This document shows positions 35,563 to 45,048 of a stretch of 64,000 bases of DNA, in pieces. The notes beneath the pieces are model-generated. The model was given only the letters and a program-made list of their open reading frames with translations. It made no database searches and was not told the origin of the DNA. Numbering within the stretch: the first letter of the stretch is position 1; each line of letters opens with the position of its first letter. Source of the stretch: Photorhabdus cinerea (lineage in GTDB: Bacteria; Pseudomonadota; Gammaproteobacteria; Enterobacterales; Enterobacteriaceae); the NCBI RefSeq assembly GCF_011189575.1, contig NZ_PUJW01000004.1, forward strand, positions 196,120-260,119, written 5' to 3'. The position numbers and the translations under genes were made by a program.

Positions 35563-36252
35563 ATTATTCAAAGTCACAGTCTATTTAAGATTTCCTTCTA
35601 TTACAATAGAAGATAAAATAATCTCCATTTTTCTATCATTTTATGAAAAATTATTCAATAGCGAAATGAATCTGTGTTAACCTGGAATAATCTTACTTAA
35701 CTCTTTGGTGGTGAAAGTTTTAAATGAGGAATAATTGTATATTTATTAAATGTGGAAAAATTCCGCATGTTTTTTAACCTTTCGATTCGTTTTTAATCTT
35801 TCATAATTGTAGTTGCGAGATGCATTACTTTGATTCTGAATGGTTTTATATCCTTGCAGTGTCAAAAGCAACAATAATGATATTGGATGAGCTGGAAATG
35901 AAATTCACTGGAAAGCACCGTACTAATTGAATGGTTTTAATCTTGGGGAAGAAAGTACAGTAAGACACTGAATGGCGGTTAATCGTTGTGTCCTTAATGG
36001 TCTTATTCTTACTGTTTAAAGGCAGTTAAGCGACAGTTTTAGTCACGGATGGAAAAATTTTGCTTCTGGTGAGCATATTTCTGTGGCTTCAACCTACGCT
36101 ATTCGGTTAATCTCTTACCAAGATATCTTGGAGATTAGCAATGAGCATTGTGTCGTTCAAGAGTTTCTAAGTGCTACATGAATGAGTATAGAAACGTATT
36201 AGTTTTATTTTTATAACTTAGTGTTTATGAATTAATTAACAGGTTGAGGATG
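35563..36252. other. AT-rich 690-bp gap before pyrD
   Basis: No intact gene. It includes a terminator-like hairpin on the plus strand at 35751-35775 and a startless 53-codon open frame at 36020-36181 (residues such as SHGWKNFASGEHISVASTYA) that might be a gene remnant or chance. The pyrD promoter must lie in the last part. I saw no convincing PurR box. Confidence 0.45.
35751..35775 (+). terminator. Terminator-like hairpin with no gene in front
   Basis: TGTGGAA-3-TTCCGCA (one G-U pair) followed by TG and six T residues. Upstream on this strand there is no gene for over 1 kb, so it may end a small RNA or be a chance structure. Confidence 0.35.
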
Positions 36253-37263
36253 ATGTGCTACCCACTAATCAGGAAGGCGTTGTTTCAGTTTGATCCGGAA
36301 CGAGCGCACGAGTTAACTTTCCGCCAGCTCAAACGTATTACCGGTACTCCTTTCGAATTTCTTATCCATCAGTCAGTTGCTACAAAACCTGTTACCTGCA
36401 TGGGCCTGTCATTTAAAAATCCCCTTGGTCTGGCGGCAGGTCTTGATAAAGATGGTGATTGTATTGATGCATTCGGTGCAATGGGATTTGGCTTTATTGA
36501 AATTGGCACAGTGACTCCACGAGCTCAGGCAGGAAATGATAAACCAAGACTATTTCGTATCGTTGAAGCAGAAGGGTTAATTAACCGTATGGGCTTCAAT
36601 AACCTCGGTGTTGATAATTTGGTGGAAAATGTCAAAAAAGCGAAATATGGTGGGGTTATTGGGATCAATATTGGCAAAAATAAGGATACGCCAGTAGAGC
36701 ATGGGAAAGATGATTATTTAATCTGCATGGATAAAATTTATCCTTATGCTGGCTATATTACGATTAATATCTCGTCACCGAACACGCCGGGTTTAAGAAC
36801 ATTACAATACGGCGAAGCGCTGGATGATTTACTCTCTGCGATTAAAGATAAACAAAGTGAGCTTCAACAAAAATATCAGAAATATGTCCCTGTTGCGGTA
36901 AAAATCGCACCGGATCTTTCTGAAGCGGAGTTGGTTCAAATTGCAGATAGTTTGATTCGTCATAATATCGATGGTGCTGTTGCAACGAATACAACGTTAG
37001 ACAAGAAATTAGTTGAAGGACTTAACTATTGCCAACAAGCTGGTGGGTTAAGTGGGCGACCGGTTCAATTACGTAGTACAGAAATTATTCGTCGATTATC
37101 GCAAGAATTAAAAGGTGAAATTCCTATTATCGGTGTTGGCGGAATAGATTCACTGACTGCGGCCAGAGAAAAAATAGCAGCTGGGGCTTCTTTAATACAG
37201 ATTTTTTCTGGGTTTATCTATCATGGGCCAAAATTAATCAAAGATATCGTCAATCATATCTAA
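36253..37263 (+). CDS. pyrD: Dihydroorotate dehydrogenase, quinone type (PyrD)
   Basis: 336 residues from the ATG at 36253, equal to E. coli PyrD; the ATG at 36250 or a TTG at 36244 would add one or three residues. Class 2 features: N-terminal amphipathic region (ALFQFDPERAHELTF) that docks on the membrane, FMN-site NPLGLAAGLDKDG, INISSPNTPGLR with the catalytic Ser, and IIGVGGIDS near the C-terminus. It oxidises dihydroorotate to orotate with ubiquinone, the fourth step of pyrimidine synthesis. A GGGGG/CCCCC hairpin follows. Confidence 0.97.
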   Translation: MCYPLIRKALFQFDPERAHELTFRQLKRITGTPFEFLIHQSVATKPVTCMGLSFKNPLGLAAGLDKDGDCIDAFGAMGFGFIEIGTVTPRAQAGNDKPRLFRIVEAEGLINRMGFNNLGVDNLVENVKKAKYGGVIGINIGKNKDTPVEHGKDDYLICMDKIYPYAGYITINISSPNTPGLRTLQYGEALDDLLSAIKDKQSELQQKYQKYVPVAVKIAPDLSEAELVQIADSLIRHNIDGAVATNTTLDKKLVEGLNYCQQAGGLSGRPVQLRSTEIIRRLSQELKGEIPIIGVGGIDSLTAAREKIAAGASLIQIFSGFIYHGPKLIKDIVNHI

Positions 37264-37283
37264 ATCTTTCTGTTAATTTATCA

Positions 37284-37307
37284 TTGGGGGTTTATTTTTG
37301 CCCCCAA
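37284..37307 (+). terminator. Hairpin after pyrD
   Basis: TTGGGGG-10-CCCCCAA, seven pairs, 21 bp after the pyrD stop. The T-rich part is in the loop rather than after the stem, so efficiency is uncertain. Confidence 0.55.
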
Positions 37308-37453
37308 CTCGTCTATATTTGCTCTGATCACCTAAATTTTATCTGTATCTTTGCATGTCTTTTAATTATGACAGGACTTATTTCACTGAATAGCAGGCAA
37401 GTTATTTACAATCTGTTTAGAGATGTGAGCTTTTTGGCATAAAAGGATAACCC

Positions 37454-37999
37454 ATGAAAATTAAACCTGATGACCAATGGCGCTGGTATTTTGATGCTGA
37501 CCATGACCGTGTAATGCTTGATCTGTCTAATGGTATGGTTTTTCGTTCCTGTTTTCCTGCAAAGATGCTGACACCCTATGCAATGGGAGAAGTGTCATTT
37601 TCTGTAGAAGATGCGACGCTTTATTATTGTTTTGAAGAACAGGCACGCCGAATTAATATTTCAGATGAATTCAGAGCTGAATTAATTCTTAATGCGTTAG
37701 TGGCTTTTCGCTTTATTAAGCCACAAATGCCAAGGAGCTGGTATTTTTCTCGTTTTGCTATGATGGAAAAGCCTGTACAGGGGGAGTTGATCCAGGTGCG
37801 GCTTCTGAACTGTGGAACCGATGCTATATTTTTGGTAGCAGAAGCCGGGGAGAGTGCGAGCCTTTGCTTGCTAGCTCAACCGCAATTAACGTTATCTGAT
37901 CGGGTAATGAATTTTTGCGATCCAATTAAGATTATGAATGACAGATTGATGCCATTTGTGGAACCTGTTTGTATGCCAATTTATGGTGCTGCGGTCTGA
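37454..37999 (+). CDS. zapC: Cell division protein ZapC
   Basis: 181 residues (E. coli 180). Conserved start MKIKPDDQWRWYFD and middle FRFIKPQMPRSWYFSRF are family hallmarks. ZapC binds FtsZ and bundles its filaments at the division ring. Same place as E. coli, after pyrD. Its last 15 codons and the bases beyond are duplicated 3.7 kb away at 41664-41708, on the far side of the glycosyltransferase array. Confidence 0.93.
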   Translation: MKIKPDDQWRWYFDADHDRVMLDLSNGMVFRSCFPAKMLTPYAMGEVSFSVEDATLYYCFEEQARRINISDEFRAELILNALVAFRFIKPQMPRSWYFSRFAMMEKPVQGELIQVRLLNCGTDAIFLVAEAGESASLCLLAQPQLTLSDRVMNFCDPIKIMNDRLMPFVEPVCMPIYGAAV

Positions 38000-38016
38000 T
38001 TTGAGTTTAAGATCTA
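37972..38016. repeat. 45-bp direct repeat, copy A (zapC 3' end)
   Basis: Covers the last zapC codons, the stop and GATTTGAGTTTAAGATCTA. Copy B at 41664-41708 matches at 37 of 45 positions by my alignment; all eight differences are transitions. The two copies bracket the glycosyltransferase array. Confidence 0.75.
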
Positions 38017-38232
38017 GTTGTTCTATTCTCTTTCTAAGAGCAAAGTCACTTTTTTCTTGTGTCCTAAAATCATCTGTTAACTATCATCACAGAAACTTAC
38101 CTGTTATATGTAATAGCTACAGTTCACTCATTTGAAGCAGGCGTGGGAAATATATTAAGAAGCATTTTAATAGCTCCCCCTCTGGATAACATGAGTCTCA
38201 AGATGGGGAGGAGAGATTAATATATTAAGGAG

Positions 38233-39531
38233 TTAATTAGCACGGTTTCGTTCGAGGATTAATTGTTCTGCGTGATTGGATATTGCTGCCAATGCATCGT
38301 GACTGGCGTAATCGTCTTGGACGATTTGGGCGCGTTGTTTAAACAAATTTGTACTTAGCATATTTTCCACCGCTTGCTTAAGCTGAAATTCAGCAGGTTG
38401 TGCTGTATCCAGATTAATACCACATCCAGCCCATACGACGCGAAACGCTGTCTCTTGTTTGCCTTCTCCTGTATCGGCAATGAGCAATGGTGTACCGTGG
38501 TTGAGGGCGTAATTAATGGTTCCGTAACCCCCGTTGGATATTAGTAATGAAGCTTTCGGTAGCCAGTACTCAAATGAGATAAATTCTTCGATGCGTGCGT
38601 TGTCAGGTATGTTCTCTCGCAGTATTTCTGCCGATTTGCCACCGGTGGTCGCCAATACACGTACAGGTAATGTGGCCAGTGCCCGCAATGTAGGGAAAAT
38701 TAACTGATTTAGATCGGTATTGGACATGGTGCCTTGAGTGACTATAACTAGTGGACGTGGATCATCTTCTTCCCATAATTGAGGTGATTCTATTTTCGGT
38801 GCGGGGTTGGGGAGTGGGCCAATAAAATGGACTGTATCAGGCAATCCTTCTCGTGGGTATTCAAACGCCAGGGTTGAAAGTTGCAAAAAGCGATCAGAGC
38901 TGAAGATGACTTCATCGTTGAAAAATCGGGTTAACGTAGTGCATCCTGACTGCTCTAATGCGTCATTAAAGCGATCCTGTACTTCGGTTATTAGTTGTCG
39001 GGCTTCCTCATCCACGAGTTGTTCATGTGTCAATTCTGATGGTAATAATGCGGGTGGGATACGTGGTCCCCAGAAAATTGAATCTTTCGAAGAGTAAGCT
39101 AGAGGCGTTATGCCAATGATGATCACTGGAAGACGATGAGCTTTTCCTTTTTGCAGCAGTGGCAATATGCCATAAAAGCAGTTCTCGGCTATAAGTAATT
39201 CTGCTTGCTGTTGATGGATGATTTGTTGTAATTGGCGGTCGAGGAATGGGATTGGACTACAGAAGAAATCTTTAAACGCTAGCGCCATTTGCAGATTTCC
39301 TGGCGGAAGGTGCGCTCGGTCAGGAAAACGTTGTTTTAAGTGACGGTAATCAAAGTCTATTTTTTCATCAAAAGGGATAAATTCTGCGTTTAAATCTTCT
39401 ACATGTTGGCGAAATAACGCGCCAGTGAATACAGTTACCTGATGTCCTTGTGCTATCAGTGATTGAGTTACCTTTAACATCGGATAGACATGCCCGGGTG
39501 TTGCGACCGCTGCAATGACAATACGTGCCAT
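38233..39531 (-). CDS. GT1/MGT-family glycosyltransferase, array copy 1
   Basis: 432 residues, GT-B fold. The N-terminus MARIVIAAVATPGHVYPMLK carries the acceptor-domain GHVYPML motif of MGT-type UGTs; the C-terminal donor domain has PLVIVTQGTMSN and a PSPG-like LLISNGGYGTINYALNHGTP followed by DTGEGKQE. Such enzymes move a sugar from a UDP-sugar to a small hydrophobic acceptor such as a polyketide, a carotenoid or an antibiotic. Substrate cannot be told. AAGGAG precedes the ATG. Copy 2 upstream is very similar over its full length, and both have their own promoter region. Absent from the E. coli zapC-ycbX interval. Confidence 0.85.
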   Translation of the reverse strand: MARIVIAAVATPGHVYPMLKVTQSLIAQGHQVTVFTGALFRQHVEDLNAEFIPFDEKIDFDYRHLKQRFPDRAHLPPGNLQMALAFKDFFCSPIPFLDRQLQQIIHQQQAELLIAENCFYGILPLLQKGKAHRLPVIIIGITPLAYSSKDSIFWGPRIPPALLPSELTHEQLVDEEARQLITEVQDRFNDALEQSGCTTLTRFFNDEVIFSSDRFLQLSTLAFEYPREGLPDTVHFIGPLPNPAPKIESPQLWEEDDPRPLVIVTQGTMSNTDLNQLIFPTLRALATLPVRVLATTGGKSAEILRENIPDNARIEEFISFEYWLPKASLLISNGGYGTINYALNHGTPLLIADTGEGKQETAFRVVWAGCGINLDTAQPAEFQLKQAVENMLSTNLFKQRAQIVQDDYASHDALAAISNHAEQLILERNRAN

Positions 39532-39751
39532 AACTTACTCCTTATACTGTTTTGATTTAATTACGCTAACTCCTGACTCAAAGTGTGATTATTTTATGAC
39601 TACTGTCATAAATTGATTGTAGTGATAATAGTTTATTATGACAATAATCACTGTTGTTTATTTTTTTATGAAGTTATGAAATATGTTGATTTCCCCTCCT
39701 TTTAGCCTGTGTTATTGCCAAAATGGAGAGGAAGGATGAAGTATCTAGGGC

Positions 39752-41050
39752 TTAGTTAATGCGGCTTTGTTCAAGAATTAATTGTTCTACATGATTGGAT
39801 ATTGCTGTTAATGCATCATGTCTTGCGTAATCTTTTTGGACAATTTGTGCACGTTGTTTAAACAAGTCTGTACTTAACATATTCTCCACTGTTTGCTTAA
39901 GTTGAGATTCTGTGGGGTGTGCTGTCTCCAGGTTAATTCCGCATCCAGCCCATACGACACGAAAGGCCGCTTCCTGCTTACCTTCTCCTGCATCTGCAAT
40001 GAGTAATGGTGTACCATGGCTAAGAGCGTAATTAATGGTTCCGTAACCCCCGTTGGATATCAGTAGTGAAGCTTGTGGCAGCCAATGCTCAAATGAAATA
40101 AATTCTTCGATACGTACATTTTCGGGTAGATCTTTGCTCAATGTTTCTACCGACCTGCCACCGGTAGTTGCCAATATACGCACTGGTAATGTAGCTAATG
40201 CGCGTAATGTAGGGAGAATCAATTGATTGAAATCGGTATTGGATATAGTACCTTGAGTGACGATAACCAATGGGCGTGGATCATCTTTTTCCCATAATTG
40301 AGGTGATTCTATTTTAGGTGCAGGGTTAGGAAGCGGCCCAATAAAATGGACTGTATCAGGCAATCCTTCTCGTGGGTATTCAAAGGCCAGGGTTGAGAGT
40401 TGCAAAAAGCGATCAGCACCAAAAATCATTTCATCATTGAAATTTCTGGTTAACGCAGAGCCACTTGACTGGACTAATGCATCATTGAAGCTATCCTGCA
40501 CTTCGGCTATTAGCTGTTGATTAGTTTCATCTACGAGTTGTTCATGTGTCAATTCTGGTGGTAATACCGCGGGCGGGATACGTGGCCCCCAGAAAACGGA
40601 ATCTTTCGAAGAGTAAGCCAAAGGCGTTATGCCAACAACTATCACTGGAAGACGATGGGCTTTTTCTTTTTGCAGCAGAGGTAATATGCCGTAAAAGCAG
40701 TTTTCGGCTATAAGCAGTTCTGCTTGTTGTTCACGAATGATTTGTCGCAGTTGACGATCGAGAAGTGGGATTGGGGCTGCGAAGAAGTTCTTGAATGCTA
40801 GTGCCATTTGTACATTTCCCGGAGGAAGTTGAGCACGGTTAGGGAAATGTTGTTCTAAGTGACGGTAGTCAAAGTCTATTTGTTCATCAAAAGGGGCAAA
40901 TTGTGCGCTTAAAGCTTCTACTTGTTGGCGAAATAACACACCGGTAAACACTGTTACCTGATGCCCTTGTGCTATCAGTGATTCAGCAACCTTTAACATC
41001 GGATAGACATGCCCGGGTGTTGCGACCGCTGCAATGACAATACGTGCCAT
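39752..41050 (-). CDS. GT1/MGT-family glycosyltransferase, array copy 2
   Basis: 432 residues from the ATG at 41048-41050; AAGGAG six to seven bases upstream decides it over an ATG five codons earlier. Nearly collinear with copy 1, with scattered substitutions: same GHVYPML motif, PLVIVTQGTISN, LLISNGGYGTINYALSHGTP and AGEGKQE donor site. Differences cluster in the N-terminal acceptor half (for example VEALSAQFAPFDEQ against VEDLNAEFIPFDEK), suggesting a shifted acceptor range. The upstream 150 bp also resemble those of copy 1 and copy 3, so the duplicated unit included the promoter. Confidence 0.85.
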   Translation of the reverse strand: MARIVIAAVATPGHVYPMLKVAESLIAQGHQVTVFTGVLFRQQVEALSAQFAPFDEQIDFDYRHLEQHFPNRAQLPPGNVQMALAFKNFFAAPIPLLDRQLRQIIREQQAELLIAENCFYGILPLLQKEKAHRLPVIVVGITPLAYSSKDSVFWGPRIPPAVLPPELTHEQLVDETNQQLIAEVQDSFNDALVQSSGSALTRNFNDEMIFGADRFLQLSTLAFEYPREGLPDTVHFIGPLPNPAPKIESPQLWEKDDPRPLVIVTQGTISNTDFNQLILPTLRALATLPVRILATTGGRSVETLSKDLPENVRIEEFISFEHWLPQASLLISNGGYGTINYALSHGTPLLIADAGEGKQEAAFRVVWAGCGINLETAHPTESQLKQTVENMLSTDLFKQRAQIVQKDYARHDALTAISNHVEQLILEQSRIN

Positions 41051-41270
41051 GATTTGCTCCTTCATATTGTTTTGATTGAATTGCGCTAGCTCCTGACTCA
41101 GAGTGTAATCATTTTATGACGGCTGTCACAAATTCATTATAGTAATAATTAATTCATTATGATAATAATCATTATGATTGACTTTTCCATGAAATTACTA
41201 CACATGCTGATTTCTTGATTTCCTCCTTTTAGTTAGTTGTCTGTGTTAGTGCCAAAATGGAGATGGAGGA

Positions 41271-41468
41271 CAAAAATTGGCGATTAAGAAATGGGATTGG
41301 GGTAGCGAAGATGTTCTTTAGTGCCTGATTGCTTCTACTTGTTAACGAAGTACCGCCTGGTGAATAGGGTGATTTGGTGTCCCTGTGAGATAAATTGGTT
41401 GGGCAACCTTTTAACATAGGATAGCGCTGTCCAGAGTTTGCGGTGACTGCAATAACAATACGTGCCAT
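41271..41468 (-). pseudogene. Glycosyltransferase array copy 3, decayed N-terminal remnant
   Basis: From an ATG at 41466-41468 with the same ribosome site, it reads MARIVIAVTANSGQRYPMLK, clearly the start of copies 1 and 2, but GHVYPML has become GQRYPML. A one-base insertion then shifts the frame (four T where the others have three). Further on, recognisable pieces equal to NFFAAPIPLLDRQ appear after an internal deletion. Homology stops near residue 115 of the intact genes, where flank sequence like that after copy 2 begins. No donor domain remains. Confidence 0.85.
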
Positions 41469-41663
41469 AACTTACCCCTTATATGCTTTGGAAGGGTTGT
41501 TCTAGTTCTTGAACAGTTCGCAATTCGCTCTTAACCATAACCAATCTATTATAATTAATGATGATTCATTTGGATGAATCGAGAGACAATATGTAAATTC
41601 AGAGTGATTAGAATAAACTAATAAGAGTTATAAAAGAATGGATGCAATTCATGTAATTATCCG

Positions 41664-41708
41664 CGTGCCAACTCATGGCACTGCGGTTTGATTTGAATTT
41701 AAGATCTA
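41664..41708. repeat. 45-bp direct repeat, copy B (zapC 3' end duplicate beside ycbX)
   Basis: Reads GCCAACTCATGGCACTGCGG then TTTGATTTGAATTTAAGATC. Same orientation as copy A. Ends two bases before the ycbX stop codon, the place where zapC and ycbX would meet in the E. coli order. Confidence 0.75.
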
Positions 41709-41710
41709 TT

Positions 41711-42823
41711 CTACGTATTACTTTTAAGAATAAGATTATTCTTTGGAATACAGCAGCAAGCCAGAATATAACCATCATTTTTAATTGCGGTGGCTTTTAA
41801 AGGAGAAACCTCTCCTTTCACTAAAGAAATTTTACAGCATCCACATATACCCGCCCGACATGAGTAAGGCACTCTTATTCCTTGTTGTTCCAGTTGTTCT
41901 AAAATGATTTGTTGATTATTACCTGTAAAGGTTTGTCCATTATATTCAATAGTTACAATTTGATTATTTGTTTTTGGTACATCGATGTTTTCAACTTTTT
42001 CACTACTGCCATATTTACGGGGATCTTTTTTAGCTAATATAGTTACATTATCCCCGACGCGAATAATACCACTTGAACGGGCAATGAGGTTCTGACCAAA
42101 ATCGATATCACCATTTTCTGCGGTACGGAATGATTGCAATGTTGCTAAGGGTTCTCCGTTTGGATTTTTAATTCCTTTATCAATGCTGACAGTTGTTAGA
42201 ATACAGCGGCTACATGGTTTAGGTAAGTCAAAAATAACATCCCCAATCTGGATTGATTGCCAACTGTCTTCTGCAAATGCCTCTGCACCGGTAATAACAA
42301 TATTTGGGCGAAATTGTTCTAATCTAATACTAGCAGGGCAACGTTGTTGTAATAAATGAAATGAAGCCTCATTAATAAGCAAAAATGGATAACCATCAGC
42401 AAATGATAATGGAACTTCAGGGTGTTTTTTTACCCTGCGAGTTAATTCATGGCTTAACCAGCGTAATTGCACTGGAGTGTCAAAAAAACCACTTAGCCAT
42501 TGGTTAATGGCTTCCGGGGCAATGAGTGCTGTAAAATGATTTCCCCATACTTCAGTAGGTTGCTGCTCTGGCAGGAAATCGCTATAGAGCACTGTGGCAT
42601 TTTCGCCGTTAGGTGCATGCAGATAAATACCGTTGTTTAAAATAGCAGGGGTGAACAACAGCATCTGGGGATACTTACGAGCAGTAATAAAAGTCCCGTC
42701 TGTAGTCGTGATCATAAAATTGCGGTCAAATATAAGGCCGCTTTCACTAACTAATGCATGGGAAAGTTGCAAACCACGCATAGACTTTACCGGGTGAGTG
42801 TACAGGCGAGACAAAGTTATCAT
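41711..42823 (-). CDS. ycbX: YcbX: MOSC-domain protein with C-terminal 2Fe-2S ferredoxin domain
   Basis: 370 residues (E. coli 369). N-terminal MOSC beta-barrel (LSRLYTHPVKSMRGLQLSHA), MOSC core with the conserved molybdenum-ligand cysteine in KPCSRCILTTVS, then from about 285 a plant-type ferredoxin domain with CRAGICGCC and a final ACCC. It works with CysJ reductase in the reduction of N-hydroxylated base analogues in E. coli, using a molybdenum cofactor. Divergent from rlmKL as in E. coli. Confidence 0.94.
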   Translation of the reverse strand: MITLSRLYTHPVKSMRGLQLSHALVSESGLIFDRNFMITTTDGTFITARKYPQMLLFTPAILNNGIYLHAPNGENATVLYSDFLPEQQPTEVWGNHFTALIAPEAINQWLSGFFDTPVQLRWLSHELTRRVKKHPEVPLSFADGYPFLLINEASFHLLQQRCPASIRLEQFRPNIVITGAEAFAEDSWQSIQIGDVIFDLPKPCSRCILTTVSIDKGIKNPNGEPLATLQSFRTAENGDIDFGQNLIARSSGIIRVGDNVTILAKKDPRKYGSSEKVENIDVPKTNNQIVTIEYNGQTFTGNNQQIILEQLEQQGIRVPYSCRAGICGCCKISLVKGEVSPLKATAIKNDGYILACCCIPKNNLILKSNT

Positions 42824-42925
42824 CCATTAATCTCCATGAAACATTTTTTCAGCGCGAGCAACTTTATGACATGTCACCCGGATTAGCTATAATGTGTAAC
42901 AATTTTCTTTTTGGTGATACACAAT

Positions 42926-45043
42926 ATGAACTCTCTGTTTGCCAGTACGGCGCGTGGATTAGAAGAACTTTTAAAGAACGAACTGGAAATGCTGGGTGCG
43001 CGATCATGCAAAATTGTGCAGGGAGGAGTTCATTTTCAAGGTGACGGTAGAGTGATGTATAAAAGTCTGATGTGGAGCAGACTGGCATCACGTATTTTGC
43101 TACCACTAAACGAATTTAATGTTTATAGCGACTTAGATCTCTATCTTGGGGTTCAGTCTGTTGATTGGAGCCAGATTTTCTCTGTAGACAGCACTTTCTC
43201 CGTGCATTTCAGTGGCACGAATGAAGAGATTCGGAATACTCAATATGGTGCACTCAAAGTTAAAGACGCTATTGTCGATAGTTTTATTCGTAAGTTGGAT
43301 CAGCGTCCAAATGTGGCAAAGCAACAGCCTGATATTCGCATTAATGTTTTCTTGAATAAAGAAAAAGCCAGTGTTGCTCTAGATTTGAGTGGTGAAGGTT
43401 TGCATATTCGTGGTTATCGAGATCTTGCTGGTCAGGCTCCGTTGAAAGAAAACTTGGCCGCGGCGATTATCCTGCGTTCAGGTTGGCAGGTTGGTACTCC
43501 GATGGTCGATCCCATGTGTGGTTCAGGCACGTTATTGATTGAAGCCGCAATGATGGCGGCTGATCGTGCTCCGGGGTTACATCGCAATAACTGGGGTTTT
43601 GCGGCCTGGTTGAAGCATGATAAAGAAATTTGGAGTGAGGTAACGGCAGAAGCACAAGTTCGTTTCCGTAAAGGTCTTCAGGAAACAACTTCCCGTTTCT
43701 TTGGTTCTGATATTGATCGCAGAGTGCTGGATATGGCGCGGTCAAATGCCCGCAGAGCAGGGGTTGCACCATTGATAACTTTCCAGCAAGGTGATGCCAG
43801 CCGCTTGGAAAACCCGTTACCGGAAGGTTCTGCCGGCACAGTATTAAGTAATCCACCATATGGCGAACGTCTGGAAAGTGAGCCAGCATTGGTTGCATTG
43901 CACAGTTTATTTGGACGGGTGATGAAAAGCCGTTTTCCTGGTTGGCGTCTGTCTCTGTTTAGTGCCTCACCTGAATTGTTAAGCTGCCTGCAATTACGGG
44001 CTGAACGTGAGTTTAAAGCCAAAAATGGTCCACTGGATTGTGTACAGAAAAACTATCAACTATCAGATAAACCACACTCATCAGAGATAGATATAGCGGG
44101 AGATTATGCCAATCGCCTTCGCAAAAATGAAAAGAAATTAACTAAATGGGCAAAACAACAAGGGATTGATTGCTATCGTCTGTATGATGCCGATTTACCC
44201 GAATATAACGTTGCTGTTGATTATTATGCGGATAAAGTGGTGATTCAGGAATATGCTCCACCGAAAAGTGTTGATGCTAATAAAGCGCGTCAGCGGTTAT
44301 TTGATGTTATCAGTGTAACGATGCAGGTTCTTGGGCTTTCATCAAATCAATTAGTGCTCAAGACCCGTCAGCGTCAGAAAGGCAAGAGCCAGTATGAAAA
44401 GATGGCAGAAAAACAAGAATTCTTTCTGGTAAATGAGTATGACGCAAAATTTTGGGTCAACTTAATTGATTATTTGGACACCGGCCTGTTCCTTGACCAT
44501 CGTATTGCCCGGAAAATGTTAGGTGAAATGAGTGAAGGGAAAGATTTTCTGAATCTATTTGCCTATACCGGATCAGCGACTGTGCATGCTGGGTTAGGAG
44601 GCGCTCGTTCAACAACAACGGTAGATATGTCCCGTACTTATCTTGAGTGGGCTGAACGGAATTTACAGGCTAATGAGTTGACAGGTCGTCAGCACCGTTT
44701 AATTCAGGCTGATTGTCTTGCATGGCTGGCTCAGACCCGAGAACAATTTGATTTGATTTTTATCGATCCGCCAACTTTCTCTAATTCTAAACGGATGGAA
44801 GATACGTTTGATGTACAACGCGACCATATCATGTTGATGAAGCAGCTTAAACGCCTGTTACGTCGTGGTGGAACGTTGATGTTTTCCAACAATAAACGCG
44901 GTTTTAAAATGGATTTTTCTGAGCTGGAAAAAATTGGCTTAGTGGCAGAAGAAATCACCAGCAAAACCCAGTCGCAGGATTTTGCCCGTAACCGTCAGAT
45001 TCATAACTGCTGGCTATTACGTCATGCTGGTGAGGAAAAATAA
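42926..45043 (+). CDS. rlmL: Bifunctional 23S rRNA methyltransferase RlmKL (m2G2445 / m7G2069)
   Basis: 705 residues from the ATG at 42926 (MNSLFASTARGLEELLKNEL), matching E. coli RlmL (702); a TTG five codons upstream adds no conserved residues. Order: N-terminal THUMP-type RNA-binding part, first methyltransferase (DPMCGSGTLLIEAAMMAADR, LSNPPYGERL, catalytic NPPY), then the second one from about 480 (FLDHRIARKMLG, FAYTGSATVHAG, DPPTFSNSKR). It methylates two guanines of 23S rRNA in helix 74 during large-subunit assembly. Confidence 0.96.
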   Translation: MNSLFASTARGLEELLKNELEMLGARSCKIVQGGVHFQGDGRVMYKSLMWSRLASRILLPLNEFNVYSDLDLYLGVQSVDWSQIFSVDSTFSVHFSGTNEEIRNTQYGALKVKDAIVDSFIRKLDQRPNVAKQQPDIRINVFLNKEKASVALDLSGEGLHIRGYRDLAGQAPLKENLAAAIILRSGWQVGTPMVDPMCGSGTLLIEAAMMAADRAPGLHRNNWGFAAWLKHDKEIWSEVTAEAQVRFRKGLQETTSRFFGSDIDRRVLDMARSNARRAGVAPLITFQQGDASRLENPLPEGSAGTVLSNPPYGERLESEPALVALHSLFGRVMKSRFPGWRLSLFSASPELLSCLQLRAEREFKAKNGPLDCVQKNYQLSDKPHSSEIDIAGDYANRLRKNEKKLTKWAKQQGIDCYRLYDADLPEYNVAVDYYADKVVIQEYAPPKSVDANKARQRLFDVISVTMQVLGLSSNQLVLKTRQRQKGKSQYEKMAEKQEFFLVNEYDAKFWVNLIDYLDTGLFLDHRIARKMLGEMSEGKDFLNLFAYTGSATVHAGLGGARSTTTVDMSRTYLEWAERNLQANELTGRQHRLIQADCLAWLAQTREQFDLIFIDPPTFSNSKRMEDTFDVQRDHIMLMKQLKRLLRRGGTLMFSNNKRGFKMDFSELEKIGLVAEEITSKTQSQDFARNRQIHNCWLLRHAGEEK

Positions 45044-45048
45044 TTACT

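Noticed and set aside
42860..42885. ATGACATGTCAC as a possible matS site for MatP
   Set aside because: It lacks the GTGAC-3-GTCAC spacing and bases of the matS consensus.
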